Positions 16,085-26,400 of a stretch of 64,000 nt of DNA are shown one piece after another. Numbering within the stretch: position 1 is the first letter of the stretch; every line of letters starts with the position of its first letter. The DNA comes from Danxiaibacter flavus (GTDB lineage: Bacteria; Bacteroidota; Bacteroidia; Chitinophagales; Chitinophagaceae), in NCBI RefSeq assembly GCF_041060425.1, contig NZ_JAULBC010000001.1, positions 1,302,001 through 1,366,000 on the forward strand. The letters run 5' to 3'. The position numbers were made by a program, and so were the translations under genes. Below the pieces are notes generated by a model. It was not told the DNA's origin. It worked only from the letters and a program-made list of their open reading frames with translations, and did no database searches.

Positions 16085-19000
16085 ATGATGATGGGGAACT
16101 ACAATATGGCAGATGGCATAAGCCAGGCAGAAAGGTTTCCTGTGCAGTTGTCGGATAGCTTCTTTTTAATAGACGGAAAAACAACCGGCGAACTGTTGAA
16201 GTTTGCCACCGCACTTGCAACGCAGATCAATTACTACAATTTTAATCACAAGCCTGATGGAACCTGGGAGAGTTTTTTTGATAGCGATATAGATGTACTG
16301 GCCGCACTTGTGCTTCAATTTGATTTGGCTGAATGGATGAACAGGTATGATTCGTTGAAGGAGCAAATTATGCAGGTGAGTGAGAATAACGAAGCGACAA
16401 TGTTATTGAACAACCTGTTTAAATTGTTGTACGATTGCTCATCGTTAATGTCACTGCTGAAAGATAAACTTGCTCTTGCTGAAAATAGCCACACTGGCCT
16501 GACTGAGTCAGCAGAATTTTCCATCTCATTCACAGGTGCACATAAGCGGTTATTGATGTATAACAGGCAAGCCGCAGACATCTTCTCTCACATCATCAAA
16601 TTAAAAGGCAGCCAGGAGCAAACAGAAGATAATGATCAACTTATTTTTAAAGGAGACGACATTATAGAACAGGTACAATCTTCTGTTCTGTATTTCGATG
16701 AGCTTTTTGCGGAGATCAGGCAGGAATTCGGAAAACTGTATAAGGCTATTGAGTTTTATAGTAGCCAGGTGAGGTCAATAGGGGATCTGTATCAGCCGCA
16801 TATGGCTTTGTTTGTTGCATTTCTCGAATTGTATAAACATCTTCAGTCTAACATAAATCAACTGGTAAAAAAACACCTGGACTTTTATTTCAACTCTCTT
16901 CTTGGGATAAATTATTTAAAGCCGGAATTGCAATATGTCTTACTGGTGCTTGATGCCGCCGTTAATACGGATAACTTTTCGTTGCCCCGTAAGGAGCTGG
17001 TGTTTGGTGAGTTGCCCGGTAAGCAAACCGTCTGGTATGAAACGGAAGAGGAATTATCCGTATTAAAAACTTCTGTTGTTGCTATCAGGAACATTTTTGT
17101 GAACGAGCATATACATAAACCCACCAACCGTACTTTAATGTCGCTATCGGAACACACCATTTACTGTGGTGATTATCCTGTTGTTACAAGTGCTGCTTTT
17201 GCTGCAAATCCTTTGGCGGCGCCTTCAATACCGGTCCTGGGCGAAGATCAGATCTTAAAGCCCGCTGAAGAACGGACCATGCAGGAAGCGCCGGTTGGTT
17301 TTATGATCGCATCATCATTGCTGTATGTGCGGGATGGTTCAAGACAGATTAGCATTAGATTTACGTTGACTTCAGAATCTCATAAATACCTTCAAAGCTA
17401 TGTGGCTAGTTTTGCCGATGACACGGAACAAGCCAGCCAGACAGCCTTGTATGAAATACTCAACAATACATTTATAATAGACGCTACAGGAGATACAGGA
17501 TGGGTGATGTTCAAAAAGATCAGCATTGTTGCGGCTAATGCAGATGAAGCATCGGGCAGTATTGATGTTACATTGGAGCTGAATGCAGAAGATCCGCCTT
17601 TAAATGTGTACAATCCGCTCGTGCATGGCGACAACTATTCAACAACAAAGCCTTTGCTTCGTTTTCTGCTCAGCAACCGTTCATTGCATAATGGGTATCA
17701 TCTGTTTAGTAGCCTGGTTATCCGGGATGTGTCAATTGCGGTGGAGGTGCATGATTCTTCAGCAATACAACTGAAGAACAATCTTGGCGACCTGAATATA
17801 AATGCACCTTTTCAACCATTTGGTCCTGTGCCGGTGCCCGGCAGCTACCTTGATATCAGGAACACCAACATTCTAAACAAGTACACGGTTGATTTTTCCG
17901 TAAACATTGAGTGGTTTGATCTGCCAAAAACAGAAGGCGGTTTTGAAGCGTACTATGCAGCCTACGAAAACAACATCCGCAACAATTCTTTTAAAGTGGG
18001 AGCAAGTTCATTCCGCGAAGGATGGTTTCAACCCGCAGCAATTTCACAACAACAATTTGACCTTTTTTGTGTCGATGAAAGTAAAAGCAGGAGCTGGAAT
18101 TATTTGAGTTCCACTACCGTAATAAAGGATGTTAATCTGAAAAAAGTTTGTTTTAATAATGAGCCTTTATTGAATAATGAAATAAAGAATAACAACATAA
18201 GATCCGAAGGCGTTTTGCGTTTGGAATTGCTTGAGCCTGAGGATCCTTTTGGACATAAAGCCTACCAGGTTGTATTTCCGGAAATTGTGCTGCACAACTC
18301 AAGAAGATTTGTCCGGAAAAAACCTCTTCCCAATTTGCCGTATGTACCTGTGATTAAAAGCATAACAGTCAGTTATAGTCAGCAACAAAGAGAGGTCTTG
18401 CGCCAGTCAGATGCTGTCAATGATGACCTTGATATTGAATTGACGCACATTCATCCTTTTGGTTATGAGGATATTTATCCTTCTGCCAAATTGCATCAGT
18501 ACACCTTTCTGCCGCAAATTGATTATCCCTGCAATTTGTTAGTAGGACTGAGGGATGTTATTGACGACTCAGTGATCACGTTGCTCTTTGATCTGGAAGA
18601 AACCAATTTTAAACATAGCACGTGGCAGCCGGATATTATTGAGTGGAGCTACCTGGATGGTAATGAATGGGTACTTTTTAACCCTTCGGATATATTATCA
18701 GATTCAACTGAAAACTTCATTAAAACAGGAATACTTAAAATACGGTTGCCGGATAATGTTATCTACGATCATACAATTTTGCCTGCAGGTTTGTTTTGGT
18801 TGAGGGCGTCCTGTAATTCGCTTTCGGTAGTCAATAACAAACTGCGCGGCATTTTTCCGAACGTAGTAAAAGCAGTCTTCTCAACAACGGAAAATAACCT
18901 TGCACAAAACGCATTGTATGCACCGAAGGGAACAATAAAAGATTTTAAACGGAAGATCCCGCAGGTGCAGAAGATATGGGATTTCTATGGATCTCATGGC

Positions 19001-19861
19001 GGAAGAGCCACTGAATCTACGCCGCAATATTATATCAGGGTTAGTGAGCGTCTGCGTCACAAACAGCGGGCATTATCAGTGCTGGATATTGCTCAGCATG
19101 TACTACAGGCCTTCCCGGATCTTCAAATGGTTAAATGCCTGGATGCGGATAAACTGCAAACTGAAACAGTATATCCTGTTGATATTAAAGTAGTAGTTGT
19201 GCCCCGCAAAAAGAAAACAGCGGAAAGGGGAGTAATGCCCCAGGTAAGTTTATCTGAACTGCTCGAAATAAAAAAGATGCTGCAGGAGTCTTTGGTTTCT
19301 TTTGCTACAGTTGATGTTGGTAATCCGGTGTATGAAACGCTGAAAATTAATTGCTCCGTGGTGTTCAATAAGGAGGTGCTTAATGCGAGTGATGGTTATT
19401 TGCTTCAGCTATTGAATGAGGATATAAAACAAATGATAGCACCCTGGTTGTACGATGAAACAAATGATGTAAAAATCGGGAGTCCCATTTATGTAGCCGA
19501 TATCATTAACTCAATAAAAAAACTGTCATACATAAAATTTGTGACGGAGTTTTCAATCCTTCAATTTTATGAAATGTATGATGAAAAGGTACGCGAGTTC
19601 GTTGTTAAGCTGAAAGATACTGCTTACGAACCGGTAGAACAGATATCTCCTTCAAGGCCTGATGCTGTATTTATTTCGGCAGACAATCATCTGATCAATG
19701 TAGAAAAGAATTTTGTATACGAAGTAGCTGCAGTTGCTGGCATCAGCAATCTTGTATTGGGTAAGGAATTGTTGATAATGGAACCGCCGGAACAGAAGCA
19801 AGAAGTAAAAAGTGTTGTTGCGTCGCAAGATGAAACATTTGATTTCACTGTTAAAATATAA
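16085..19861 (+). CDS. Large baseplate protein, Afp11-like (gpJ/gp6-related)
   Basis: The 1258-aa protein matches the large eCIS baseplate component next to gp25. It has no signal or membrane segment. The C-terminal third reads like a baseplate J domain (PQYYIRVSERLRHKQRALSVLDIAQHVLQAFP, YPVDIKVVVVP, VYETLKINCSVVFNK, then VGSPIYVADIINSIKKL-like text). The N-terminal two thirds (VQLSDSFFLIDGKTTGELLKF and so on) are typical of the Bacteroidota type. The family forms the wedges that trigger sheath contraction. It is the second largest structural protein here and lies 1 base after the gp25-like gene. Confidence 0.88.
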   Translation: MMMGNYNMADGISQAERFPVQLSDSFFLIDGKTTGELLKFATALATQINYYNFNHKPDGTWESFFDSDIDVLAALVLQFDLAEWMNRYDSLKEQIMQVSENNEATMLLNNLFKLLYDCSSLMSLLKDKLALAENSHTGLTESAEFSISFTGAHKRLLMYNRQAADIFSHIIKLKGSQEQTEDNDQLIFKGDDIIEQVQSSVLYFDELFAEIRQEFGKLYKAIEFYSSQVRSIGDLYQPHMALFVAFLELYKHLQSNINQLVKKHLDFYFNSLLGINYLKPELQYVLLVLDAAVNTDNFSLPRKELVFGELPGKQTVWYETEEELSVLKTSVVAIRNIFVNEHIHKPTNRTLMSLSEHTIYCGDYPVVTSAAFAANPLAAPSIPVLGEDQILKPAEERTMQEAPVGFMIASSLLYVRDGSRQISIRFTLTSESHKYLQSYVASFADDTEQASQTALYEILNNTFIIDATGDTGWVMFKKISIVAANADEASGSIDVTLELNAEDPPLNVYNPLVHGDNYSTTKPLLRFLLSNRSLHNGYHLFSSLVIRDVSIAVEVHDSSAIQLKNNLGDLNINAPFQPFGPVPVPGSYLDIRNTNILNKYTVDFSVNIEWFDLPKTEGGFEAYYAAYENNIRNNSFKVGASSFREGWFQPAAISQQQFDLFCVDESKSRSWNYLSSTTVIKDVNLKKVCFNNEPLLNNEIKNNNIRSEGVLRLELLEPEDPFGHKAYQVVFPEIVLHNSRRFVRKKPLPNLPYVPVIKSITVSYSQQQREVLRQSDAVNDDLDIELTHIHPFGYEDIYPSAKLHQYTFLPQIDYPCNLLVGLRDVIDDSVITLLFDLEETNFKHSTWQPDIIEWSYLDGNEWVLFNPSDILSDSTENFIKTGILKIRLPDNVIYDHTILPAGLFWLRASCNSLSVVNNKLRGIFPNVVKAVFSTTENNLAQNALYAPKGTIKDFKRKIPQVQKIWDFYGSHGGRATESTPQYYIRVSERLRHKQRALSVLDIAQHVLQAFPDLQMVKCLDADKLQTETVYPVDIKVVVVPRKKKTAERGVMPQVSLSELLEIKKMLQESLVSFATVDVGNPVYETLKINCSVVFNKEVLNASDGYLLQLLNEDIKQMIAPWLYDETNDVKIGSPIYVADIINSIKKLSYIKFVTEFSILQFYEMYDEKVREFVVKLKDTAYEPVEQISPSRPDAVFISADNHLINVEKNFVYEVAAVAGISNLVLGKELLIMEPPEQKQEVKSVVASQDETFDFTVKI

Positions 19862-19865
19862 TGCT

Positions 19866-20654
19866 ATGATTGGCAAAACCTCGGTAAAGAATTTGAACCG
19901 CGATGATTTGAAAAAATTCTTTCGCAATGGGCAAATGCCTTCAGAAAATCATTTCGGGTATTTGATTGATTCAATGATCAACAAGCAGGATGATGGTTTT
20001 CGGCATGATGATGATGAAGGCCTTGTTCTTTCATCTTCTTTGCGTAAAAGATTTGTGACCCTTTATAAATCTATGGACGATAGAAATCCGTTCTTTAGCA
20101 TGGGAGCGGATGATAAAGATGAGCAGGATAATCAGAGCCTGCGCTTTACTTCGCTTACAGGATCTGCAACAGAGGCCGCGGCGCAAAGTTTTTTTCTTCA
20201 TGCCAATGGTAATATGGGGGTCGGCAAAAAAAGCGAAAAGGAATATAAGGTTGATGTGAATGGTTTTGTTGCTGCCCAGGGCAGAGTTGGTACTTATATA
20301 CAAGACAGTGTTCCCGCCGATGGTAAATGGCACTATATTACTCCTGATCTGGATAATTGTAGTGCGTTTGAACTGATTGCACGAACAGGGAGAAGGACGA
20401 CAGGTCGCTTTGCCATTTTACACGCAATTGCATTGAGTGCTTTTGGCCGCTCAAGAAGCCGCATAAGAAAAACATCTGCTCACTATGGTTCTTTCTGGAA
20501 TAAAATAACTGTAAGATGGAAAAGCACGGGTACGCACCACTACCGGTTACAGTTAAAAACAAGACGTAACTATGGCGACGGTGTGCTTATTTTTTTTAAG
20601 ATTGGAAAATTGTGGGATGACGAGCTGTTTATGCCGGCGGAATATTTTTATTGA
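19866..20654 (+). CDS. Short phage-tail-fibre-like eCIS protein
   Basis: The start chosen is ATG 19866, just after the upstream stop; a longer frame from 19812 would overlap the baseplate gene by 50 bases. The 262-aa product has an N-terminal adaptor-like helix (VKNLNRDDLKKFFRNGQMPS), a middle segment HANGNMGVGKKSEKEYKVDVNG like the GNVGIGT...KLDVNG motif upstream of phage tail-fibre tips, and a C-terminal compact domain (DGKWHYITPDLDNC...GRFAILHAIAL...FKIGKLWDDELFMP). It may take the place of Afp13 but is much shorter than usual receptor-binding fibres. The fibre role is inferred from the motif and position. Confidence 0.72.
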   Translation: MIGKTSVKNLNRDDLKKFFRNGQMPSENHFGYLIDSMINKQDDGFRHDDDEGLVLSSSLRKRFVTLYKSMDDRNPFFSMGADDKDEQDNQSLRFTSLTGSATEAAAQSFFLHANGNMGVGKKSEKEYKVDVNGFVAAQGRVGTYIQDSVPADGKWHYITPDLDNCSAFELIARTGRRTTGRFAILHAIALSAFGRSRSRIRKTSAHYGSFWNKITVRWKSTGTHHYRLQLKTRRNYGDGVLIFFKIGKLWDDELFMPAEYFY

Positions 20655-20705
20655 CATCTGGTTTAGCGTCTGCGCTTATGTTGTTTGTAAAAAAAAGTAG
20701 TGATT

Positions 20706-23420
20706 ATGGTGATTGAAAAGAAATATGGTCCGGAGTCCCCGCTTGATTATACTTTTTTGCGAAAGAAGGCAATAGAGCTGGTACAGAAATACGCCGGAAA
20801 AAGCTGGACAGATTACAATTACCACGATCCGGGCGTAACGATTTTGGAATGTCTGTGTTATGCGCTAACGGACCTGGCTTATCGTACTGATTTCAAAATT
20901 GAAGATATTCTTAGTTCCCCCAGTGGGATAGTAGACAGGGTAAAAAATTCTTTTTATACTCCGCAGGAAATATTGACAACTGCACCTGTTACGCTTAAAG
21001 ATTACAGGCGGGTACTCATCGACAGAGTGGATGAATTGCAGAATATCTGGATTGAACCAGTGGCCAGCAGTTATACCCGTTCTAACGCGCGCGGACTTTA
21101 TCGCGTTATTCTGCAATTCAACAATGATGTGACCGTTCGTTTAAAAGATGATGCGCAGCTCGAAAAAGAGTTAGTTGAAAAGGTAAGACGGTTTCTTGTT
21201 GGTTGCAGAAACATTGGTGAAGATTTTCGCGAGTTTGTCGTATTAAAACCCCAGGAGCTGGAGATAGAAGCTTCCGTCATCATACAACGGAAGAGCATTG
21301 CCGAAGAAGTGCTTGCGAAGATCTGTTATACAGCTGAATGTTATCTTAGCCCAATAGTAAAAACATACCTTCCTGATGAGCTTCTGGCGAAGGGAATGGC
21401 TATAGATGATATTTATGCAGGGCCATTATTGACTAAAGGCGTAATACTGGAGTCAGATCTTACCGAAAGAAAAGAAGTTATCGATCCTTTTGAAATTATT
21501 AAATCCATCTCAGAAATTGAAGGCGTTGTTCACATAAGCAGATTTGCCATAACATGGATGGGAACGCCTACTTCTCTCGAGCCATTCCATTTTCCGTTCC
21601 TTGATCTGGATACAAAAATACCGGCTATCCGGTTGTATCATAACAACCTGCCGCTGGTTATCAACGAAGATGTTTTCAGGGATCATCTGCATAAATTGCG
21701 GGATGCCAGCCGCGGCTCCTATATTTCGCAATTATATAAATCATCACAGCAATCAGTAATTAAAGGCGTTTATAAAAACCTGCATGAGTATGTTAGTATG
21801 CAGAATATGTTTCCCGCCATTTATGGAATAGGTAAGGAAGGCGTTGAAGAAAGTCAACCCGCATCCCGTAAGGCCAAAATCAAACAACTTAAAGCCTATT
21901 TGTTGTTTTTTGAACAGATAATGGCTAACTATTTGTCTCAGTTAGGCAAGGTGCCGGAGTTGTTTTCGCCCTTGTTTACGCTGGAGGATGATATGTATAC
22001 TTATTTTACACAACCCTTATATAAAGTGCCGCATGTGCGTCATTTGTTGAATGCATTTACTGAAAGGACAAAGCTGGAATGGATCAAATTTAAAAGTGAT
22101 GGAAACAACAAATATGTAGAAGCGCTGAAAGATTATACAGAACAGTCTCATCAATTCAGGAAACGAAAAAAACGTGCAATTGAACATATCCTGAGCCGCT
22201 TTAATATTATGGTGGATGCATACCCGGCTATACTGTATGAACGTTTATATGGCCGTTGGGGAAAGGATGATAAAATTGATCATGAACTTGTTTTTAAATC
22301 CAGGCTGCTTGCAAACGTAAGGGCCATTACCTGCTTTAGAAATACTGGTTTTGACTACCTGGATGTGCATGAAATGGAGGAGCAGATGAATGGCTATGAG
22401 AACAAACTCAGGCTACTGTTGTATATACCTTCTCAGCCGGAAGGAAGGATTGCGGATATGGTGCTTCAATATATTAATGTACCACCAGAAACGCCGCGGG
22501 AAGGAGAAGATAGTGAAGTGCAAACTAACCCCGTGTACACTTCTTTTTCGTTTAAAAAACAGAATGAATCGTTGTTTCTCTTTGGTGCAGACAGAAATAA
22601 TTATCGCATAGAGCAATCTGTTGCCGATGGTGAATTCGAGATACACTTTAAGGATGATAAGACAGGCGCATGGGAAATGGTCGCAAAAGATAAGAGTAAG
22701 GCAAATGCGCGGAAGCGTATCGTTGATTTTATAGGCTTGCTCAATAAAGTGAGCATTAATTCCGAAGGATTTTATATTGTTGATCATTCTTTGCTGGCTC
22801 CCCATCTTGCACTGGATGTTTTTGGATTTGAATTGTACGATGAAAAGGGAAGACGGATGTTAAAAAACAAGCGCTGGCGCAGTTTCAAAGAACGGGAAGA
22901 AGATATTGACAGCATGTTTAACCGAGTAGAACACAGCATCGGCAAAGATGCCCGGGAGCTGGTTGCTATGATAAGTGAGTACTGTGATATTTTGGTGCCG
23001 CTAGAGAAGCCTGATGCGGCGGAGTTATTTATAGACAGCCTGGTTTCTGTTATTGAACTGATCAAAAAAGATGCACCGGCGAGATTTCCGGCGTTCAGGT
23101 ATGTTGTCAACCGGTTAGATCTGACTGTTCTGCCTGAAAATTTCTTTGCATCAAAATTAACGGTTGTTCTGCCTTCATGGCCTTCACGTTTCCAGGAAAA
23201 ATCTTTCCGGGATTTTACGCAACGGTTGTTCCGCTCCTGTACGCCTGCTCATGTGCGCCTTGAATTTTTGTGGCTGTCATTTTCCAAAATGAAAGCTTTT
23301 GAGGATGTCTATTACGAATGGTTGCCTACCATAAAAGAAATAAACAGGGATGTAGACAGAATTGCAATGAACGAAGATATGATCAGTTTTTTGTTAGATG
23401 ATACTGCAACCAAAAAATGA
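20706..23420 (+). CDS. Large baseplate protein, Afp12-like
   Basis: The 904-aa protein carries the signature NYHDPGVTILECLCYALTDLAYR (residues about 38-60), which is characteristic of the Afp12/Pvc12 baseplate family. A GTG six bases upstream could also start the frame, but ATG 20706 is preferred. The middle (about 370-420, KAKIKQLKAYLLFFEQIMANYLSQL) is a conserved helical core. It has no secretion signal. It makes the outer wedge of the baseplate with the Afp11-like protein. The next gene begins 4 bases after its stop with a GTG. Confidence 0.9.
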   Translation: MVIEKKYGPESPLDYTFLRKKAIELVQKYAGKSWTDYNYHDPGVTILECLCYALTDLAYRTDFKIEDILSSPSGIVDRVKNSFYTPQEILTTAPVTLKDYRRVLIDRVDELQNIWIEPVASSYTRSNARGLYRVILQFNNDVTVRLKDDAQLEKELVEKVRRFLVGCRNIGEDFREFVVLKPQELEIEASVIIQRKSIAEEVLAKICYTAECYLSPIVKTYLPDELLAKGMAIDDIYAGPLLTKGVILESDLTERKEVIDPFEIIKSISEIEGVVHISRFAITWMGTPTSLEPFHFPFLDLDTKIPAIRLYHNNLPLVINEDVFRDHLHKLRDASRGSYISQLYKSSQQSVIKGVYKNLHEYVSMQNMFPAIYGIGKEGVEESQPASRKAKIKQLKAYLLFFEQIMANYLSQLGKVPELFSPLFTLEDDMYTYFTQPLYKVPHVRHLLNAFTERTKLEWIKFKSDGNNKYVEALKDYTEQSHQFRKRKKRAIEHILSRFNIMVDAYPAILYERLYGRWGKDDKIDHELVFKSRLLANVRAITCFRNTGFDYLDVHEMEEQMNGYENKLRLLLYIPSQPEGRIADMVLQYINVPPETPREGEDSEVQTNPVYTSFSFKKQNESLFLFGADRNNYRIEQSVADGEFEIHFKDDKTGAWEMVAKDKSKANARKRIVDFIGLLNKVSINSEGFYIVDHSLLAPHLALDVFGFELYDEKGRRMLKNKRWRSFKEREEDIDSMFNRVEHSIGKDARELVAMISEYCDILVPLEKPDAAELFIDSLVSVIELIKKDAPARFPAFRYVVNRLDLTVLPENFFASKLTVVLPSWPSRFQEKSFRDFTQRLFRSCTPAHVRLEFLWLSFSKMKAFEDVYYEWLPTIKEINRDVDRIAMNEDMISFLLDDTATKK

Positions 23421-23424
23421 GTGA

Positions 23425-26400
23425 GTGAAAAATGATTTTGTTATACAAGAGGTAATGTTTGATGTTGACTTCTCCTCACGGTCGAAAGCGCACAATCTGC
23501 AAAATGCGCTGAGTAAATTGTATAACGAACGCTGGCATTATGTAATGCAGGATTTTTTTGAAGAACATATATCTCCTCACACACGTCTGCATATAGATAG
23601 CATTGTGCTTGATCTTGGTACCGTGCCATATGATAATCTGGAAGATGCAATCACTAAAAGCCTGATGGATGCGCTTGCTGCGATGTTTATTAAACGTCCG
23701 GGTTATGATAATACGTTCGCAGGCAACGGAAGTGAGACTGAGTTATTCACCGGTAAGCTTGATGTTTTGAGCTATTTTTTTACTACCGGATTATTGCCAT
23801 GGTGGACGAGTATAGATTTGCTGCGTGATATAAATAAATTGGTGGATGATCTGTTGAAAGGACAAGCAGATATGCTTGTGCAGATGATTCGTAAAGCAGG
23901 AAAAGTAAAAGCTGCGAGACAGAGGCTGATCGGGCATGTTCAGGATCCAACGCTGAAAAGCCTTGTTGCTAAAATGTTGCCGGGAGAAGCCGATTTTATA
24001 AGTGAATATCATGATAACGTAGTTAGCCTGAATGAAAAAGACCAGGTGATAAAAAGTGAAAGTAAAGTTGTTTCAAAAGCATTATGGGAAATAATTCTTG
24101 CGTTTTTGATTGAAGAGTATGGCAGCCACTTTAACAGGAAGGAATTTACGAAAAGCACACTTCGCAGCATGGCCGCTCATTTTGGAGTGCACTATGAAGA
24201 TTTGTTGTTGCTGCTGATTAACCATACATCTTCGAGCCGCGCAAAAGAACAGTTGCCACTTCTACAGGTACTACATGAGATTGCGGATGAATTGGTTGAA
24301 ACGCAGAATTTAGCTGATAAACAGGAAGTATCAACGCAGTGGAAATATGCATTATTTGAAAAAAATAAGTTGATGCAGGATACACATGCCTTGCTGTATT
24401 TTTTGATGAATGGTTCTTTGCCTGCTGAAGTTGGTTCCTTTACAAAAAGCCGGCTTTTTGGAATATTCCGTACGTTTCTCAATAATTATCCGGTGACCTT
24501 GCAGGCAATGATAAGAGGGTTGTTCCGAAATGAGCAGCTGTTTGAAAACGTTTTCCTGTTGGCTGAGGAAAAAACAGTAGGTATGTTATTGAGATTATTT
24601 CAGCCTGTGCGTGCTATAGCTTTAAGGGATATGTTGATCGGGAAGGAAAACCAGTTTGAAAAAACGGGTTCATCTTTAGTAAGGTTGTTGTTGCATAAAG
24701 AAACTTTAGAATACTTGCTTCGGAATCCATTTGTTGAAACACATGCACTCGATCAATATCTGCAACAAAAGTTGGATGCCGTAATACCTTTGAAAAATAA
24801 TATTCCGGCTACAAGTGAAATAGCAGAAGTTTTAGAAAGGAGTACTATTAGTGCTTATGACCTTATTGTGTTCTTTCTAAGAAACGGTGTGCTTCCATGG
24901 TGGGCAGCAGACAAGAACCCCATAGAGGCCTTAAATACACTTATTGCAGGGAATAAAATGCAGGCCCGTGCTGTACTTGTTTTTGCAGGAACCAGTAAAA
25001 CAATGCGTGAGCGATTGTTGCTGCAATTTCCTTTGGCCACGATAGCCGAATTGTTTAAACTATTGCCATCTTCAACAAAAACGCTGGATGCGATTGATAG
25101 CGTAGTGCAGTTAGGCAACGTTTTAAATGTGCGGTCATCTCAAACCGGATTGCCCCTTTTGTATGAAATACTGTGGCTCAATTATATTGACTTCCGGTAT
25201 GAGTCCTGGAGCCCACGTTTATTTCTTCTGCAGTCAGTTACGTGGATTGTTTCTAAAGATGTGGGTAAGCCTTATGTCCAAATGCTGTATATTCTCACTG
25301 ACATAATAAATAGTGCAGATAATGACGTTCTTTCAATATTCAAAGCAGCCATCAGGCAAATTACTTATAGCGGTTTTGCACGCTATTCAATAAAAGATTT
25401 TTCATCTGCTAAGCATCTTATCAACAATATTCAATACGCGTTTGCCCTGGAACCGGCTTTTTACAAACTTGAAACTGCAGGATTGGTAGAAATGTTTTTT
25501 CCTGCTGTGACTAAGCAACAGCTCGATGCAATTTTGAATGCCGGAATGAATTCCGTTGTGCTGATTCATTTACTTGACATCGTCAATGCAGGTTACAGTG
25601 ACGTTTTCGATGAGTTTAAAACGGCCATGTCGTCTTACCCTGTTTTAATGAATAAATTAAAAATGGTTTTGTGGTTGCATAATCAGCAGCATCTGCTGAC
25701 GGGTCTGGAAGTACAACACAAAAATGTGCATGATATTGTTTTATTGGATATGTTCAACAAATCGGATAAGGCTGACCGGTGGTCAACTGAAAAATGGCAA
25801 ACACATCTTGAAGCGCCGGACACAGACATGTCATCTATTAAGAATAAGATTGGTGACGTTGTTGAATATATTTTAACGTGGGGTTCCTTGCCTCCGTCAA
25901 TTACAGGTGTGCAATATCACCAGGTGGTTTTGCAGGCTGTTATTTTCTTGTATGTCAATGACAAAATGCGTTTGCAGCAATTACTGACATCTTCCAAAAC
26001 ACTTCCGTCAGTCCGGTTACAGTTATATCATCTGTTTAAGGATGCAGAACCAGCGAGGGGGCGCGATATAGCTGCATTTATAGAACAGTATGCAGCTTAT
26101 GATAAATGGAAGTACGCACGCTCATTAACAATCGATAAGTCGCTTAATGCGAATCAGAAAAAAACATCTTTTGAGAAAACTGGAGAAAGTGTAACGAATA
26201 AAGATGATTCAGCCACGCTTCTTAGTCTTTTTTTGAGTAACCGTGATCAATCATCACTTAGTGTTCCGGATAATGCGGAGGCGGGAAAGCTGCTTAATGC
26301 AACGGATGTGCTGTTCCGGCAGGATAAACATTTGTTGGAGGATCTTCTTGCTTCATCCTCCGTCGATCCGGTTGCAAAAATGCGGCTTCATTTGTTGTTC

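Noticed and set aside
19812..19865. Longer start for the fibre-like protein
   Set aside because: It would overlap the baseplate gene by 50 bases; the ATG at 19866 immediately follows the upstream stop and begins the conserved MIGKTSVKNL text.
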